A stretch of DNA of 64,000 nt from Vulcanimicrobiota bacterium (GTDB lineage: Bacteria > Vulcanimicrobiota > Xenobia > Xenobiales > JADMJV01): the NCBI GenBank assembly GCA_023447635.1, contig JAEXNA010000121.1, forward strand, positions 1 to 64,000. The letters run 5' to 3'. The stretch's first letter is position 1, and each line of letters starts with the position of its first letter. The translations under genes and the position numbers were made by a program. The notes beneath the pieces were generated by a model. That model worked only from the letters and a program-made list of their open reading frames with translations. It was not told the DNA's origin and did not search any database. Below are positions 9,247-17,127 of this stretch, piece by piece.

Positions 9247-11301
9247 ATGACACCACCGCGCTTACCGCTCCCCGCCTCTCCCCGTCCCTCCCTCCTGGCC
9301 AATCTCAGGGGGCTGCGAGGTCGCTTTCTGATCCTGGTCCTGGGGATCTATCTGGTGGTCGGCTCCCTCGGGGCGCTCGCCTTTCTGCAGCTGACAGGAC
9401 GGATGATGGGCCGATTAGGCGCTGGCTACGCCACTCAGTATGCCCGTCAACAGCGAGCCCGTATCTCGGCCCGCTTGGAACGTGACGTCGTGCTGGCTCA
9501 AAAACTGGTCGACTCTCCCCTGCTACGCGCCTGGGCGAAAGACGAAAACGACCCCCGGCTCCGCCGTCAGGCTCTCGAAGAGCTGGAAAGCTACCGCCGT
9601 CTGTTCTCCGACCAGAGCTATTTCTTTATCGTCGACGAGAGCAAGAACTACTACTTCAACAACGCTCAGGACGAGTTCCGTGGCAAGGAGCTTCGCTATG
9701 TGGTGCGCCGGGACGACCCCCGTTCGGCCTGGTATTTCGACACTATCGAGAAGGTCGACGAGTTCGCCCTTCACGTCGACAACAGCGAACAGGTCGGGGC
9801 CACGAAAGTCTGGATCAACGCGGTGGTTCGCGACGGTTCGAAAAAGCTCGGGCTGGGCGGCAGCGGGCTCGACCTGACCGAGTTCCTCAAAGAGGTCGTG
9901 CAGTCCGAGGATCCCGGCGTCGAGACCGTGTTAGTCGACCGTCAGGGCTTCGTGCAGGGCCATTCTGACTCGAGACTGATGGAGCGCAACGCCAAAATCA
10001 AGGTCGAAGAGAAACGGCTGAAACTCTTCGACCTTTTCGACCCTTCGGAAAGGGCCATGCTCGAGAGCCGGCTTGCCGAAATCGCGGCTGGCGGCGCCTC
10101 CATCGACCACTTCGAGATGTTCAATCAGCAGGGCCACCAGGTTATCGTCGGTGCGGCCTATCTGCCCGAGGTCGATTGGATGGCGCTGGTTTTTGTCGAC
10201 CCCACCCAGGTCGTCGAGTTTCGGCAGTTCCTACCGGTTCTAGCCGTCGCCGCCCTGGCTCTGCTGGCCAGCGTGGTCATGGTGTCCTACGCTATGGATC
10301 GACTGATCTTGCGCCGCCTGACCATGCTCACCCAGTCCACCCAGGAGATCGCCTCCGGCGATTATGACGTCGATCTCCCGGTCGATCGCAGCGACGAGAT
10401 CGGGCAGTTGACCCAGTCCTTCAACCATATGACCGCCACCATCCGGGACTACACCCAGAACCTGGAGGAGAAGGTACAGGTTCGCACCGACGAACTGCGA
10501 CAGTCGAACCGGCTGCTCGAGCAGTCCAACCGGGTGGTCATGGACAGTATCCATTACGCTCTGCTGATCCAGACCGCGCTGCTGGCCAAGCCGTCGGACA
10601 TGCAGGCCTCGTTTGCCGAGAGCTTCGCCTTCTGGCGCCCTCGCGACGTGGTGGGAGGCGACTATTACACTCTCTACACCGACGGTCAGGGCGGCTTTCT
10701 GCTGGCGCTCGCGGACTGCACCGGCCACGGCGTCCCAGGAGCGTTCATGTCCATGGCTTCCAAGGCGCTTCTCGACCGCGCCGTGGCGGCCCGTGGCTTC
10801 GAAGACCCGGCTGGACTCCTGGCCGAGCTGCACGCGACCTTGCAGGACCTCCTTCGGCAAGAAGAGCCGGGCAGCCACAACGGCCTGGACATGGCGCTGC
10901 TGCGAGGCCAGCGGGGTAGCTCGCGTATCTGCTACGCCGGCGCTCGCATCCCGCTCTGGCTCCATCCGCCCGAGGGGCCTATCGAGGTGGTCAAGCCGGA
11001 CAAGGTTAGCCTGGGCTACTCCCGAACCGAGCGCGAGGTGAAGTTGACCAACCGAGAGTTCGAACTTGCCCCTGGAACGCGAGTTTATCTTAGCTCGGAC
11101 GGGCTGCTCGACCAGCCGGGAGGAGAAAAAGGCTTCGGGCTGGGTCAGCGTCGGTTGCAGGAAGCCTTTGTTCGATGGGAAAACGAGCCGTTGAAGCAGA
11201 TGAACGAGCACCTAGCCAACCTGATTCAAGACTACACCGGCCCCCATTGGCAGCGCGACGATATCACCCTGGTCGGTTTTACCCTGGAGCCCCGCCCTTG
11301 A
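9247..11301 (+). CDS. siaA: SiaA-like membrane sensor phosphatase (dCache-HAMP-PP2C/SpoIIE)
   Basis: 684-residue receptor phosphatase. The first membrane helix is at about 25-48, followed by an extracytoplasmic sensor region (about 50-325) resembling a dCache domain. The second helix is at about 328-350, then HAMP (about 350-405, ending SDEIGQLTQSFNHM) and a coiled linker. The RsbU/SpoIIE-type PP2C domain follows (about 440-684). Its metal-binding aspartates are all present: GGDYY, DCTGHGVPG, SSDGLLDQ and RDDITLVGF, so it should be active. Followed by siaB-, siaC- and siaD-like genes in the SiaABCD order known from Pseudomonas. There SiaA dephosphorylates SiaC, which then activates the cyclase SiaD. 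The ligand sensed is unknown. An AGGAT lies 5-9 nt before the ATG. Confidence 0.87.
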   Translation: MTPPRLPLPASPRPSLLANLRGLRGRFLILVLGIYLVVGSLGALAFLQLTGRMMGRLGAGYATQYARQQRARISARLERDVVLAQKLVDSPLLRAWAKDENDPRLRRQALEELESYRRLFSDQSYFFIVDESKNYYFNNAQDEFRGKELRYVVRRDDPRSAWYFDTIEKVDEFALHVDNSEQVGATKVWINAVVRDGSKKLGLGGSGLDLTEFLKEVVQSEDPGVETVLVDRQGFVQGHSDSRLMERNAKIKVEEKRLKLFDLFDPSERAMLESRLAEIAAGGASIDHFEMFNQQGHQVIVGAAYLPEVDWMALVFVDPTQVVEFRQFLPVLAVAALALLASVVMVSYAMDRLILRRLTMLTQSTQEIASGDYDVDLPVDRSDEIGQLTQSFNHMTATIRDYTQNLEEKVQVRTDELRQSNRLLEQSNRVVMDSIHYALLIQTALLAKPSDMQASFAESFAFWRPRDVVGGDYYTLYTDGQGGFLLALADCTGHGVPGAFMSMASKALLDRAVAARGFEDPAGLLAELHATLQDLLRQEEPGSHNGLDMALLRGQRGSSRICYAGARIPLWLHPPEGPIEVVKPDKVSLGYSRTEREVKLTNREFELAPGTRVYLSSDGLLDQPGGEKGFGLGQRRLQEAFVRWENEPLKQMNEHLANLIQDYTGPHWQRDDITLVGFTLEPRP

Positions 11302-11840
11302 GCATCGATCTTTTCGCCCTTCGCGAGCGGCTGGGTCAGGCCGGCGCGCTGATCACCTTTTCCGGCTCGTTCAGCCATTCGCTTCTCGAAGAGCTTGGGC
11401 TGGCCGTGCGTAAGTACCTGGAGTCCGAGCACATCGAAAAGTCCGCCATGATGGACGTCTTCTCGGTCTACGTCGAAGCCTCGCAGAACGTACGAAACTA
11501 CACCTCGCTCAAGCTGAAAAGTGGCGATGTCAGCATCGGTCAGTCCTCCATCGTGGTGATTGCCAAGCGCGAAACTCACTACGAAGTCAACGCCGGAAAC
11601 ATGATAGAGTCCGACGATGTCCCCCGCCTGCGGGAACGTCTGGAAACTCTTCGCCGAACCGACAAGCCCGGGCTCAAAGCTATGTATAAACAGCAACTGC
11701 GGGCTGAACGCGGAGCGGAAGCTTGCGGGGCCGGCCTCGGGCTGATCGACATGGCCCGCCGCAGTTCGGCGCCGTTGGAATTCAGCTTCGCCACGGTGGA
11801 TGAAGACTACAGCTTTTTTAGCCTGAAGGTGGTGATCTAG
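11298..11840 (+). CDS. siaB: SiaB-like protein kinase (SiaB family, DUF6272)
   Basis: 180-residue protein starting at TTG 11298, which overlaps the stop of the siaA-like gene (TTGA) and has GGAG 7-8 nt upstream. An in-frame extension back to 11175 is only the shadow of siaA. The chain SIDLFALRERLGQAGALITF, then LLEELGLAVRKYLE, VYVEASQNVRNYT and AGLGLIDMARRS matches the SiaB-family kinase pattern. The NxxxY(T/S) and GLGLIDMARR segments are the Bergerat/GHKL-like N and G motifs. In Pseudomonas SiaB phosphorylates SiaC and antagonises SiaA. Assignment rests on motifs plus the perfect gene order. Confidence 0.85.
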   Translation: MSIDLFALRERLGQAGALITFSGSFSHSLLEELGLAVRKYLESEHIEKSAMMDVFSVYVEASQNVRNYTSLKLKSGDVSIGQSSIVVIAKRETHYEVNAGNMIESDDVPRLRERLETLRRTDKPGLKAMYKQQLRAERGAEACGAGLGLIDMARRSSAPLEFSFATVDEDYSFFSLKVVI

Positions 11841-11841
11841 T

Positions 11842-12234
11842 ATGGCCTCCCTCGACAGTCTGGTGGTCGAACGCACCGCCTCGACCCCCTCGGTGGACTT
11901 TAATGCCGAAACGGGGCTGCTGGTTCTCAACGGAGAGTCCTACCCGGAAAACTCCTTCGATTTCTTTCGCCCCCTGCTCGAATGGGTGAGAACCTTTCTC
12001 TCCGGCAGCCAGGGTCCGGTCCGCCTTCAGATCGGGCTGACCTATATGAACACCTCGAGCATCAAGAGCATGATGGACCTGCTGGACCTGCTCGAGGACG
12101 CTCACGCTTCGAGCCGCGAGGTGACCGTGACCTGGTACTACGACGAAGAGAACGACCGAGCGCTAGAGATGGCCGAAGAGTTTCGGGAAGAAGTGACCTT
12201 ACCGTTCTTCGTGCTCCCTAACCAGAGCGCATGA
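11842..12234 (+). CDS. siaC: SiaC-like phospho-switch protein (DUF1987)
   Basis: 130 residues with the DUF1987/SiaC pattern: TPSVDFNAETGLLVLNGESY, FFRPLLEWVRTFL, then LTYMNTSSIKSMMDLL. In the characterised Pseudomonas protein the conserved threonine in this last motif is phosphorylated by SiaB and dephosphorylated by SiaA. Here it corresponds to Thr71, with Ser72 and Ser73 next to it. Unphosphorylated SiaC binds and switches on the diguanylate cyclase SiaD. The ATG comes 1 nt after the siaB stop, and the end overlaps siaD (ATGA). The fold is anti-sigma-factor-antagonist-like. Confidence 0.9.
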   Translation: MASLDSLVVERTASTPSVDFNAETGLLVLNGESYPENSFDFFRPLLEWVRTFLSGSQGPVRLQIGLTYMNTSSIKSMMDLLDLLEDAHASSREVTVTWYYDEENDRALEMAEEFREEVTLPFFVLPNQSA

Positions 12235-13349
12235 GCAAAAGCTTCGAGCAGCGAGCCAGGGAAGCGCTGGAGCAGCCAGGGGCGGTCGACACCGAACTGG
12301 GTCAACTGATGTTCCGGCTGCTCGAGGAGCGGCGCAAGATGTTACGTCGCCAGGAACGGATCGTGAAGATCTCGGACGGCTACCAGATCCAGCTACGCCA
12401 CGCCAACCAGCAGCTTCAGGATACCAATCAGAACCTGGGGAAAGCCATGTCCGAGGTTCGCACGATCGGGGGGATGCTGCCGGTCTGCTACTGCTGCAAG
12501 AAGATCCGGGACGAACAAGGCTACTGGGACGAGGTCGAAAGCTTTCTGGCCAAACATTCGGACGCCGTCCTCAGCCAGGGGATCTGCCCGGCCTGCATCC
12601 AGGAGGGGATGACCACGCTGGCGATGCCTCGGCGCACTCATACCGTTCGGGGCAGCGAAGACGAGCGCCAGATGCTGCAGCGACTTCTGGAGGAAGGGAT
12701 CGAAGAGGACAACCCGCTGCTCTCGGCTCACCTGGACCTGGCCCGCCGCTTTGCCAAGGCCTCCCGCCGCCTGGATAAGATCTCCAAGATCTCGGACGGG
12801 TTCCAAAGCCAGCTTAAAGAGCTGAACGCGACGCTGCAGCGCGCTTCGCTGACCGATACTCTGACCGGAATCGCGAATCGTCGAGCGATGCTTGAACGGC
12901 TTAAGGCCGAGGCCAATCGCACTCAGCGGGGAGGGCAACCGTTCACTGTGCTCATGCTCGACCTTGACCATTTCAAACGGATCAACGATACTCACGGCCA
13001 CGAGGCGGGCGACCTGGTTATCATGGCGGTCGCCTCGACCCTGGAAAACAACCTGCGAAACTTTGATTTTTGCGCCCGCTGGGGGGGCGAGGAGTTCCTG
13101 GTCCTGCTGACCTCCAGCACTTTGGAGACAGCCATCGCCGTGGCCGAGAAGCTTCGCGCCGCCGTAGCCGCTCACGAGGTGGCCTACGAAGGCGAACGGA
13201 TCGCGATCAGCTTCTCTGGCGGCATAGCTCTGCACTCGGATGACGGTAACGTCAACGAGACCCTCAGAGACGCCGACCGAGCGCTCTACGCGGCCAAGGC
13301 CCAGGGCCGGAACCGGGTCGTCATCGCCTCCTCCCCCGCCTCGGCTTAA
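12231..13349 (+). CDS. siaD: SiaD-like diguanylate cyclase with duplicated stalk and Cys-rich insert
   Basis: 372-residue GGDEF protein making c-di-GMP. The C-terminal cyclase domain (about 205-370) has the active-site GGEEF at 285-289 and an intact inhibitory I-site RNFD at 276-279, five residues upstream. The N-terminus is larger than in Pseudomonas SiaD. There are two similar coiled-coil segments (about 17-65 and 157-205), each carrying KISDG(Y/F)Q(I/S)QL. Between them is a Cys-rich segment, LPVCYCCKKIRDEQGYW (Cys86, 88, 89) and GICPAC (Cys119, 122), probably a metal-binding ribbon. The same CCKKIR motif is known in some kinases and cyclases. The start overlaps siaC (ATGA). It is predicted to be activated by unphosphorylated SiaC. 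Confidence 0.88.
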   Translation: MSKSFEQRAREALEQPGAVDTELGQLMFRLLEERRKMLRRQERIVKISDGYQIQLRHANQQLQDTNQNLGKAMSEVRTIGGMLPVCYCCKKIRDEQGYWDEVESFLAKHSDAVLSQGICPACIQEGMTTLAMPRRTHTVRGSEDERQMLQRLLEEGIEEDNPLLSAHLDLARRFAKASRRLDKISKISDGFQSQLKELNATLQRASLTDTLTGIANRRAMLERLKAEANRTQRGGQPFTVLMLDLDHFKRINDTHGHEAGDLVIMAVASTLENNLRNFDFCARWGGEEFLVLLTSSTLETAIAVAEKLRAAVAAHEVAYEGERIAISFSGGIALHSDDGNVNETLRDADRALYAAKAQGRNRVVIASSPASA

Positions 13350-13354
13350 GCTCC

Positions 13355-13458
13355 GCGGCGCTCGCGCCGAAGGGGAAGAGAGCGCTGTCCGGTTCGCGGC
13401 TTTAGCAAGGCATGCAGGAACATCAGGGTGGCACCCCGCATGCCAGGCCCCTTCGGGG
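13355..13458 (+). promoter_or_regulatory. Structured 5' leader of the DEAD-box helicase gene
   Basis: The 126-bp gap before the helicase gene holds several hairpins. Perfect 7-bp arms GGCATGC (13409-13415) and GCATGCC (13438-13444) enclose an inner GGGT/ACCC hairpin. Next comes CCCC-TTC-GGGG (13448-13458), whose stem ends a few bases before the GAAGGA ribosome site. A GGCG/CGCC hairpin lies at the 5' end. Such a leader could control translation of an RNA helicase. No known riboswitch class fits. Confidence 0.45.
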
Positions 13459-13475
13459 AGAGAAGGATAAAATTT

Positions 13476-15104
13476 ATGACCACCACATTCGCAAGCTTTG
13501 GCCTGCGCTCAACGCTCGTCAAAGCTCTCGAAGAGCTCGAGCACCACCAGCCCACGCCCGTTCAGGAAGCCGTGATCCCGCATCTGCTGCAAGGCAAGGA
13601 CGTGATCGCTCAGGCCCGTACGGGAACCGGCAAGACGGCGGCTTTCGCCCTGCCCGCCCTACACAATCTCGACACCTCGAACAAAGACGTTCAAGTGCTG
13701 GTGCTCTCCCCGACGCGAGAGCTTGCCATGCAGGTCGGTAAAGCGATGGAAGGCTACGGCAAACACGACGGCGTGAACGTGCTGACCATCTACGGCGGCG
13801 CCTCGTACGGCCTTCAGAAAGGTAACTTGCGCAAAGGCGCCCAGGTCGTGGTGGGAACTCCCGGTCGCCTGCTCGACCTGATGCGCCAGGGGAACCTGCG
13901 CCTCGAAGGCGTGAAGCTGCTGATTCTCGACGAAGCCGACGAAATGCTCAGCATGGGGTTCACCGAGGAACTGGAAGAGATCGTCGCTCAGCTGCCCGCC
14001 GAGCGCCAGACCGCGCTTTTCTCTGCGACCCTGCCGCGCGAAATTCAGGCGCTGGCCGACAAGGCGACCCGCAAGCCGGTCAAGGTCAACCTCTCGGAAG
14101 AACTCTCTACCCGCACCGTCGACCTCTCCTACTACGTGGTCAAGGAGAACGATAAGGTCGCGGCCGTCACCCGCATCTTCGAGATGGAAGAGGTCAAGTC
14201 GGCTCTCGTCTTCTGCCGCACCCGAATCCAGACCAGCGTTCTGGCCGCCGAGCTAACCCGAGCCGGTATCCCCACCGAGGCGCTCTCGGGCGCTATGGAA
14301 CAGGAGACTCGCGAGCACGTCCTGCGTCGCTTCCGGAACGAGACGTTCTCGGTGCTGGTGGCCACCGACGTGGCCGCTCGCGGTCTGGATATCGAGCATC
14401 TTTCGCACGTGGTCAACGTCGATCTGCCTCAGAGCCCCGAAACCTTCGTTCACCGAATCGGTCGTGTCGGCCGGGCCGGCCGTACCGGCACGGCTTATAC
14501 CCTGATCACTCCCAAAGAGCAGTGGAAGCTGCAGCGCATCGAGCGCGCTATCAAGCGTAACATCGAGCCGCGTAAAGTTCCCACCACCAAAGAGATCATG
14601 CGCCGCCGGCTCGAGTTTCTCTACGCCAAGATGGACAAATGGCTCGGTAGCACCGACCGCTGCCGCAAGGAGTTGACCTGGGTCGACGAACTGCAGAAGG
14701 CCGGACACGACCCGCGCAACATCGCAGCCGCCGCCCTGAAACTGGCCGCCGCCTCGGAGAAGGAGCGTCCCATCTCGGAGATGAGCGACGAGTTGGCTTC
14801 GCTGGAAAAACCTTCCACGGCGGCTCGCCAGAAGGCATCTCGCGTCGCGAGAACCCCCGGTGGAGCCGAGGGCGACGGCGTGCAGCTGATGGCGACCATC
14901 GGCAAGGTGCATGGACTGAACCCCAAAGAGATTCTGTTCCAGTTGACCAAGATCGCTCGGATTGATGGACACACCATCGGTAACATCCGGATCACCAAGA
15001 CTCGCTGCTTCGTCGACGTTCCTCCGGACGCTATCAAAGCGGTCCTCAAAAAGAACGGTCACTACAAGATCGGCAAGCGCGCCTTCACCTTCCAGGTGGG
15101 CTAG
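13476..15104 (+). CDS. DEAD-box ATP-dependent RNA helicase (CsdA/DbpA type)
   Basis: 542 residues from the ATG at 13476, with GAAGGA at about 8 nt; an in-frame extension to 13428 falls in the structured leader. All helicase motifs are visible: FASFGL Q-motif region, ARTGTGKTAAF (I), PTRELAMQ (Ia), LILDEADEML (II), LFSATLP (III), ALVFCRTR (IV), ATDVAARGLDI (V) and HRIGRVGRAGRTG (VI). After a linker (about 395-465), the C-terminus (about 465-542) ends in IRITKTRCFVDVPPDAIKAV, matching the DbpA-type RNA-binding domain. This suggests a role in rRNA or ribosome maturation or RNA decay, as for CsdA/CshA. A strong terminator follows. Confidence 0.93.
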   Translation: MTTTFASFGLRSTLVKALEELEHHQPTPVQEAVIPHLLQGKDVIAQARTGTGKTAAFALPALHNLDTSNKDVQVLVLSPTRELAMQVGKAMEGYGKHDGVNVLTIYGGASYGLQKGNLRKGAQVVVGTPGRLLDLMRQGNLRLEGVKLLILDEADEMLSMGFTEELEEIVAQLPAERQTALFSATLPREIQALADKATRKPVKVNLSEELSTRTVDLSYYVVKENDKVAAVTRIFEMEEVKSALVFCRTRIQTSVLAAELTRAGIPTEALSGAMEQETREHVLRRFRNETFSVLVATDVAARGLDIEHLSHVVNVDLPQSPETFVHRIGRVGRAGRTGTAYTLITPKEQWKLQRIERAIKRNIEPRKVPTTKEIMRRRLEFLYAKMDKWLGSTDRCRKELTWVDELQKAGHDPRNIAAAALKLAAASEKERPISEMSDELASLEKPSTAARQKASRVARTPGGAEGDGVQLMATIGKVHGLNPKEILFQLTKIARIDGHTIGNIRITKTRCFVDVPPDAIKAVLKKNGHYKIGKRAFTFQVG

Positions 15105-15131
15105 CCGTCCCGCGCCCCGCTGCGGTAAGCG

Positions 15132-15164
15132 AAAAGCTCGCTCTTGAAAGAGAGCGAGCTTTTT
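15132..15164 (+). terminator. Rho-independent terminator after the helicase gene
   Basis: AAAAGCTCGCTCT pairs with AGAGCGAGCTTTT across a six-base loop, followed by TTTTT. It lies between the convergent helicase and lipid-kinase genes. Confidence 0.9.
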
Positions 15165-15173
15165 GCTTTGGGG

Positions 15174-16049
15174 TCAGAATCTGACCGTCAGGCTTCGGGG
15201 CTCGACCTCGATGGTCAGGGGCGTGGTTCCCGTCCAGGGGTCGCCGTCGAGCTGCACCTGCTCGATCGGGTCGGTCACGACCTCGATCTTTCGAGCCTGC
15301 TGGTAGATCATTCCAGGCAGCCCGAGATGTTTGCCGCCTCGGGTCGAGACCATCTGGCGCAGGGTACCGGGGTAGCCGGCGGCAGGATAAACGCAGAGGT
15401 CGAGCAGGCCGTCGTCCATACGCGCCCGGGGGGCGGGCTTCATGCCGCCGCCGTAGTTCTGGATGTTGCCTACCAGCATCAACCAGAACGAGGTCGCCAG
15501 TTCGACCCCGTCGACCTTCAGCACCGCCTGGCGAGGCGAACGCCGGTAGGGGCCCAGCCGCTCGAAGGTGGTCAAAAAGTAGGCCAGCGCCCCCAGGGCG
15601 GCCTTTCTTTTCGGGTCTAGCGTGTGGGCCACGTGAGCGTCAAAGCCGATCCCGGCGAAGCAGACGAAGTAGCGCTCGTTGATCCGACCTACGTCGATAC
15701 ATCGAGGGACCTGGTCGAGTAGGTACTGGCAAGCGCGCGTCGGCTCGAGAGGAATCCCCAGCTCTCTGGCCAGGACGTTCTCGGTGCCTACCGGCACCAG
15801 CCCCAGCGCCACCTCACTGCCCACCAGGCCGTTGGCCACCTCGTTGAGCGAACCGTCGCCTCCTGCGGCCACCACCAGTTCGTAGCCATCGACGACGGCC
15901 TGGCGCGCTACGACCGTAGCGTCGCCGGGTCCGGTCGTCTGATGCACCGCCAGGTCGATGAACGGCTGACGCAGCGCCTGGCTAATAGCCGCGAGAGGCG
16001 AGACCTTACGTCGACCGGCGCTGGGGTTGATGATAAGAAGCGTTTTCAC
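15174..16049 (-). CDS. Diacylglycerol kinase-family lipid kinase (YegS/BmrU-like)
   Basis: 291 residues, GTG start at 16049 with a poor ribosome site. The DAGK catalytic domain occupies about 1-130: LLIINPSAGRR at the start, then VVAAGGDGSLNEVANGL (nucleotide-binding GGDG) and GLVPVGTENVLAREL, the family's GTxN(D/V)xAR signature. A beta-rich C-terminal domain follows, with FAGIGFDAHV and MDDGLLDLCV. Such enzymes phosphorylate diacylglycerol or related lipids at the inner membrane. It lies 13 bp behind murB and PBP1A in one operon, so it could recycle lipids released in envelope synthesis (inference). The true lipid substrate is unknown. Confidence 0.88.
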   Translation of the reverse strand: MKTLLIINPSAGRRKVSPLAAISQALRQPFIDLAVHQTTGPGDATVVARQAVVDGYELVVAAGGDGSLNEVANGLVGSEVALGLVPVGTENVLARELGIPLEPTRACQYLLDQVPRCIDVGRINERYFVCFAGIGFDAHVAHTLDPKRKAALGALAYFLTTFERLGPYRRSPRQAVLKVDGVELATSFWLMLVGNIQNYGGGMKPAPRARMDDGLLDLCVYPAAGYPGTLRQMVSTRGGKHLGLPGMIYQQARKIEVVTDPIEQVQLDGDPWTGTTPLTIEVEPRSLTVRF

Positions 16050-16062
16050 CGAAGCGGAAAGC

Positions 16063-17127
16063 TCAGAAGCCGATGAACACCGGCTCGGGAACCAGGTCCA
16101 CGCCGTAGGCCGCCTGGACCCTCTCGGTTACCAGTCGAGCGAGTTCGACCAGTTCGCCCGCGCTGGCCCCGCCTCGGTTGGTCAGAGCCAGCACGTGGTT
16201 GGTCGAAAGCCCGACTCGGGCCTCGGGCGTCGGCTTGAACCCCTTGGGCAAACCGCTGTTCTCGATCAGCCAGGCGGCCGACAGCTTTTCCTGACCCGGC
16301 CCGGCGGGATATCTCGGCATCCCTGTGGCCGCGACGAGTCGCTCGGCCGTCGTCGCATCGACGATCGGATTGGTGAAAAACGAGCCCGCCGAGCGGTGAT
16401 TGGCGTCGCTGGGGTCGTAGACCATCGACTTGCTCCGACGAACCTCGATGACCAGGTCTCGAACCTCCTGCAGCGTGCTCACCTGGCGATCGCGGCAGCG
16501 CTCTTGCAGATCGCGATAGCGCAAGGCTGGGGCGCCCCCGGGCTGAAGGCGGAACTCGACGGCGACGATCAGGAAACTCCCCAGGCCGGCTTCTTTGAAA
16601 TGGCTGTGGCGGTAGGCAAACTCACACTCAGACGCCAGATAGCGGAACGGACGACCGCTGCGCAGGTCGTAGCCGTCCACAGCCACGATGGTCTCGGCAA
16701 CCTCCTGCCCATAGGCGCCAATGTTCTGAACCGGGGCGGCGCCCACGCAGCCGGGGATGCCAGACAGGCATTCGACCCCGGCCCAGCCCTGTCGTGCCGT
16801 TTCGGCGACAAACTCGTCCCAAACCATCCCGGCCCCAACCCGGACGACGACCTGGTCGGCGCCCGATTGCAGAATCTCTAGCCCGGAGTTCTCCATCTTG
16901 ACGACCAGTCCGTCGAAACCGCCGTCGCTGACCAGCAGGTTGCTGCCCCCACCCAGAGGCAGCAAGGCGGGACGGTCCGCCTCTGGCAGGTTCCACCACC
17001 AATCGACCAGTTCGGCCGCTTGTTGGGCACTAGCTATGCGAGCCAGTCGGCGAGCCGCTCCCCCCACCGCGAGGGTCGTCAGAGGCGCCAGCGGCACTTG
17101 CTCTTCGAATAGGGCTGTCCCAGTCAT
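16063..17127 (-). CDS. murB: UDP-N-acetylenolpyruvoylglucosamine reductase
   Basis: FAD-dependent enzyme making UDP-MurNAc in peptidoglycan precursor synthesis. 354 residues. It has an N-terminal FAD domain with PLGGGSNLLVSD and GIPGCVGAAPVQNIGAYGQE. The catalytic serine is in SAGSFFTNPIV, and the C-terminal catalytic Glu is in VPEPVFIGF. The Tyr-containing region YDLRSGRPF...CEFAYRHSHFK and the length point to the type I (E. coli-like) form. The ATG overlaps the stop of the PBP1A gene (4 bp), so cell-wall precursor and polymerising enzymes are translated together. Confidence 0.95.
   Translation of the reverse strand: MTGTALFEEQVPLAPLTTLAVGGAARRLARIASAQQAAELVDWWWNLPEADRPALLPLGGGSNLLVSDGGFDGLVVKMENSGLEILQSGADQVVVRVGAGMVWDEFVAETARQGWAGVECLSGIPGCVGAAPVQNIGAYGQEVAETIVAVDGYDLRSGRPFRYLASECEFAYRHSHFKEAGLGSFLIVAVEFRLQPGGAPALRYRDLQERCRDRQVSTLQEVRDLVIEVRRSKSMVYDPSDANHRSAGSFFTNPIVDATTAERLVAATGMPRYPAGPGQEKLSAAWLIENSGLPKGFKPTPEARVGLSTNHVLALTNRGGASAGELVELARLVTERVQAAYGVDLVPEPVFIGF

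Noticed and set aside
13424..13444. AGGGTGGCACC(CCGC), similar to the T-box antiterminator motif GGGTGGNACCGCG
   Set aside because: The whole gap before the helicase gene is 126 bp. I see no Stem I, specifier loop or terminator, and the gene is not tRNA-related. The motif forms part of a local hairpin instead.
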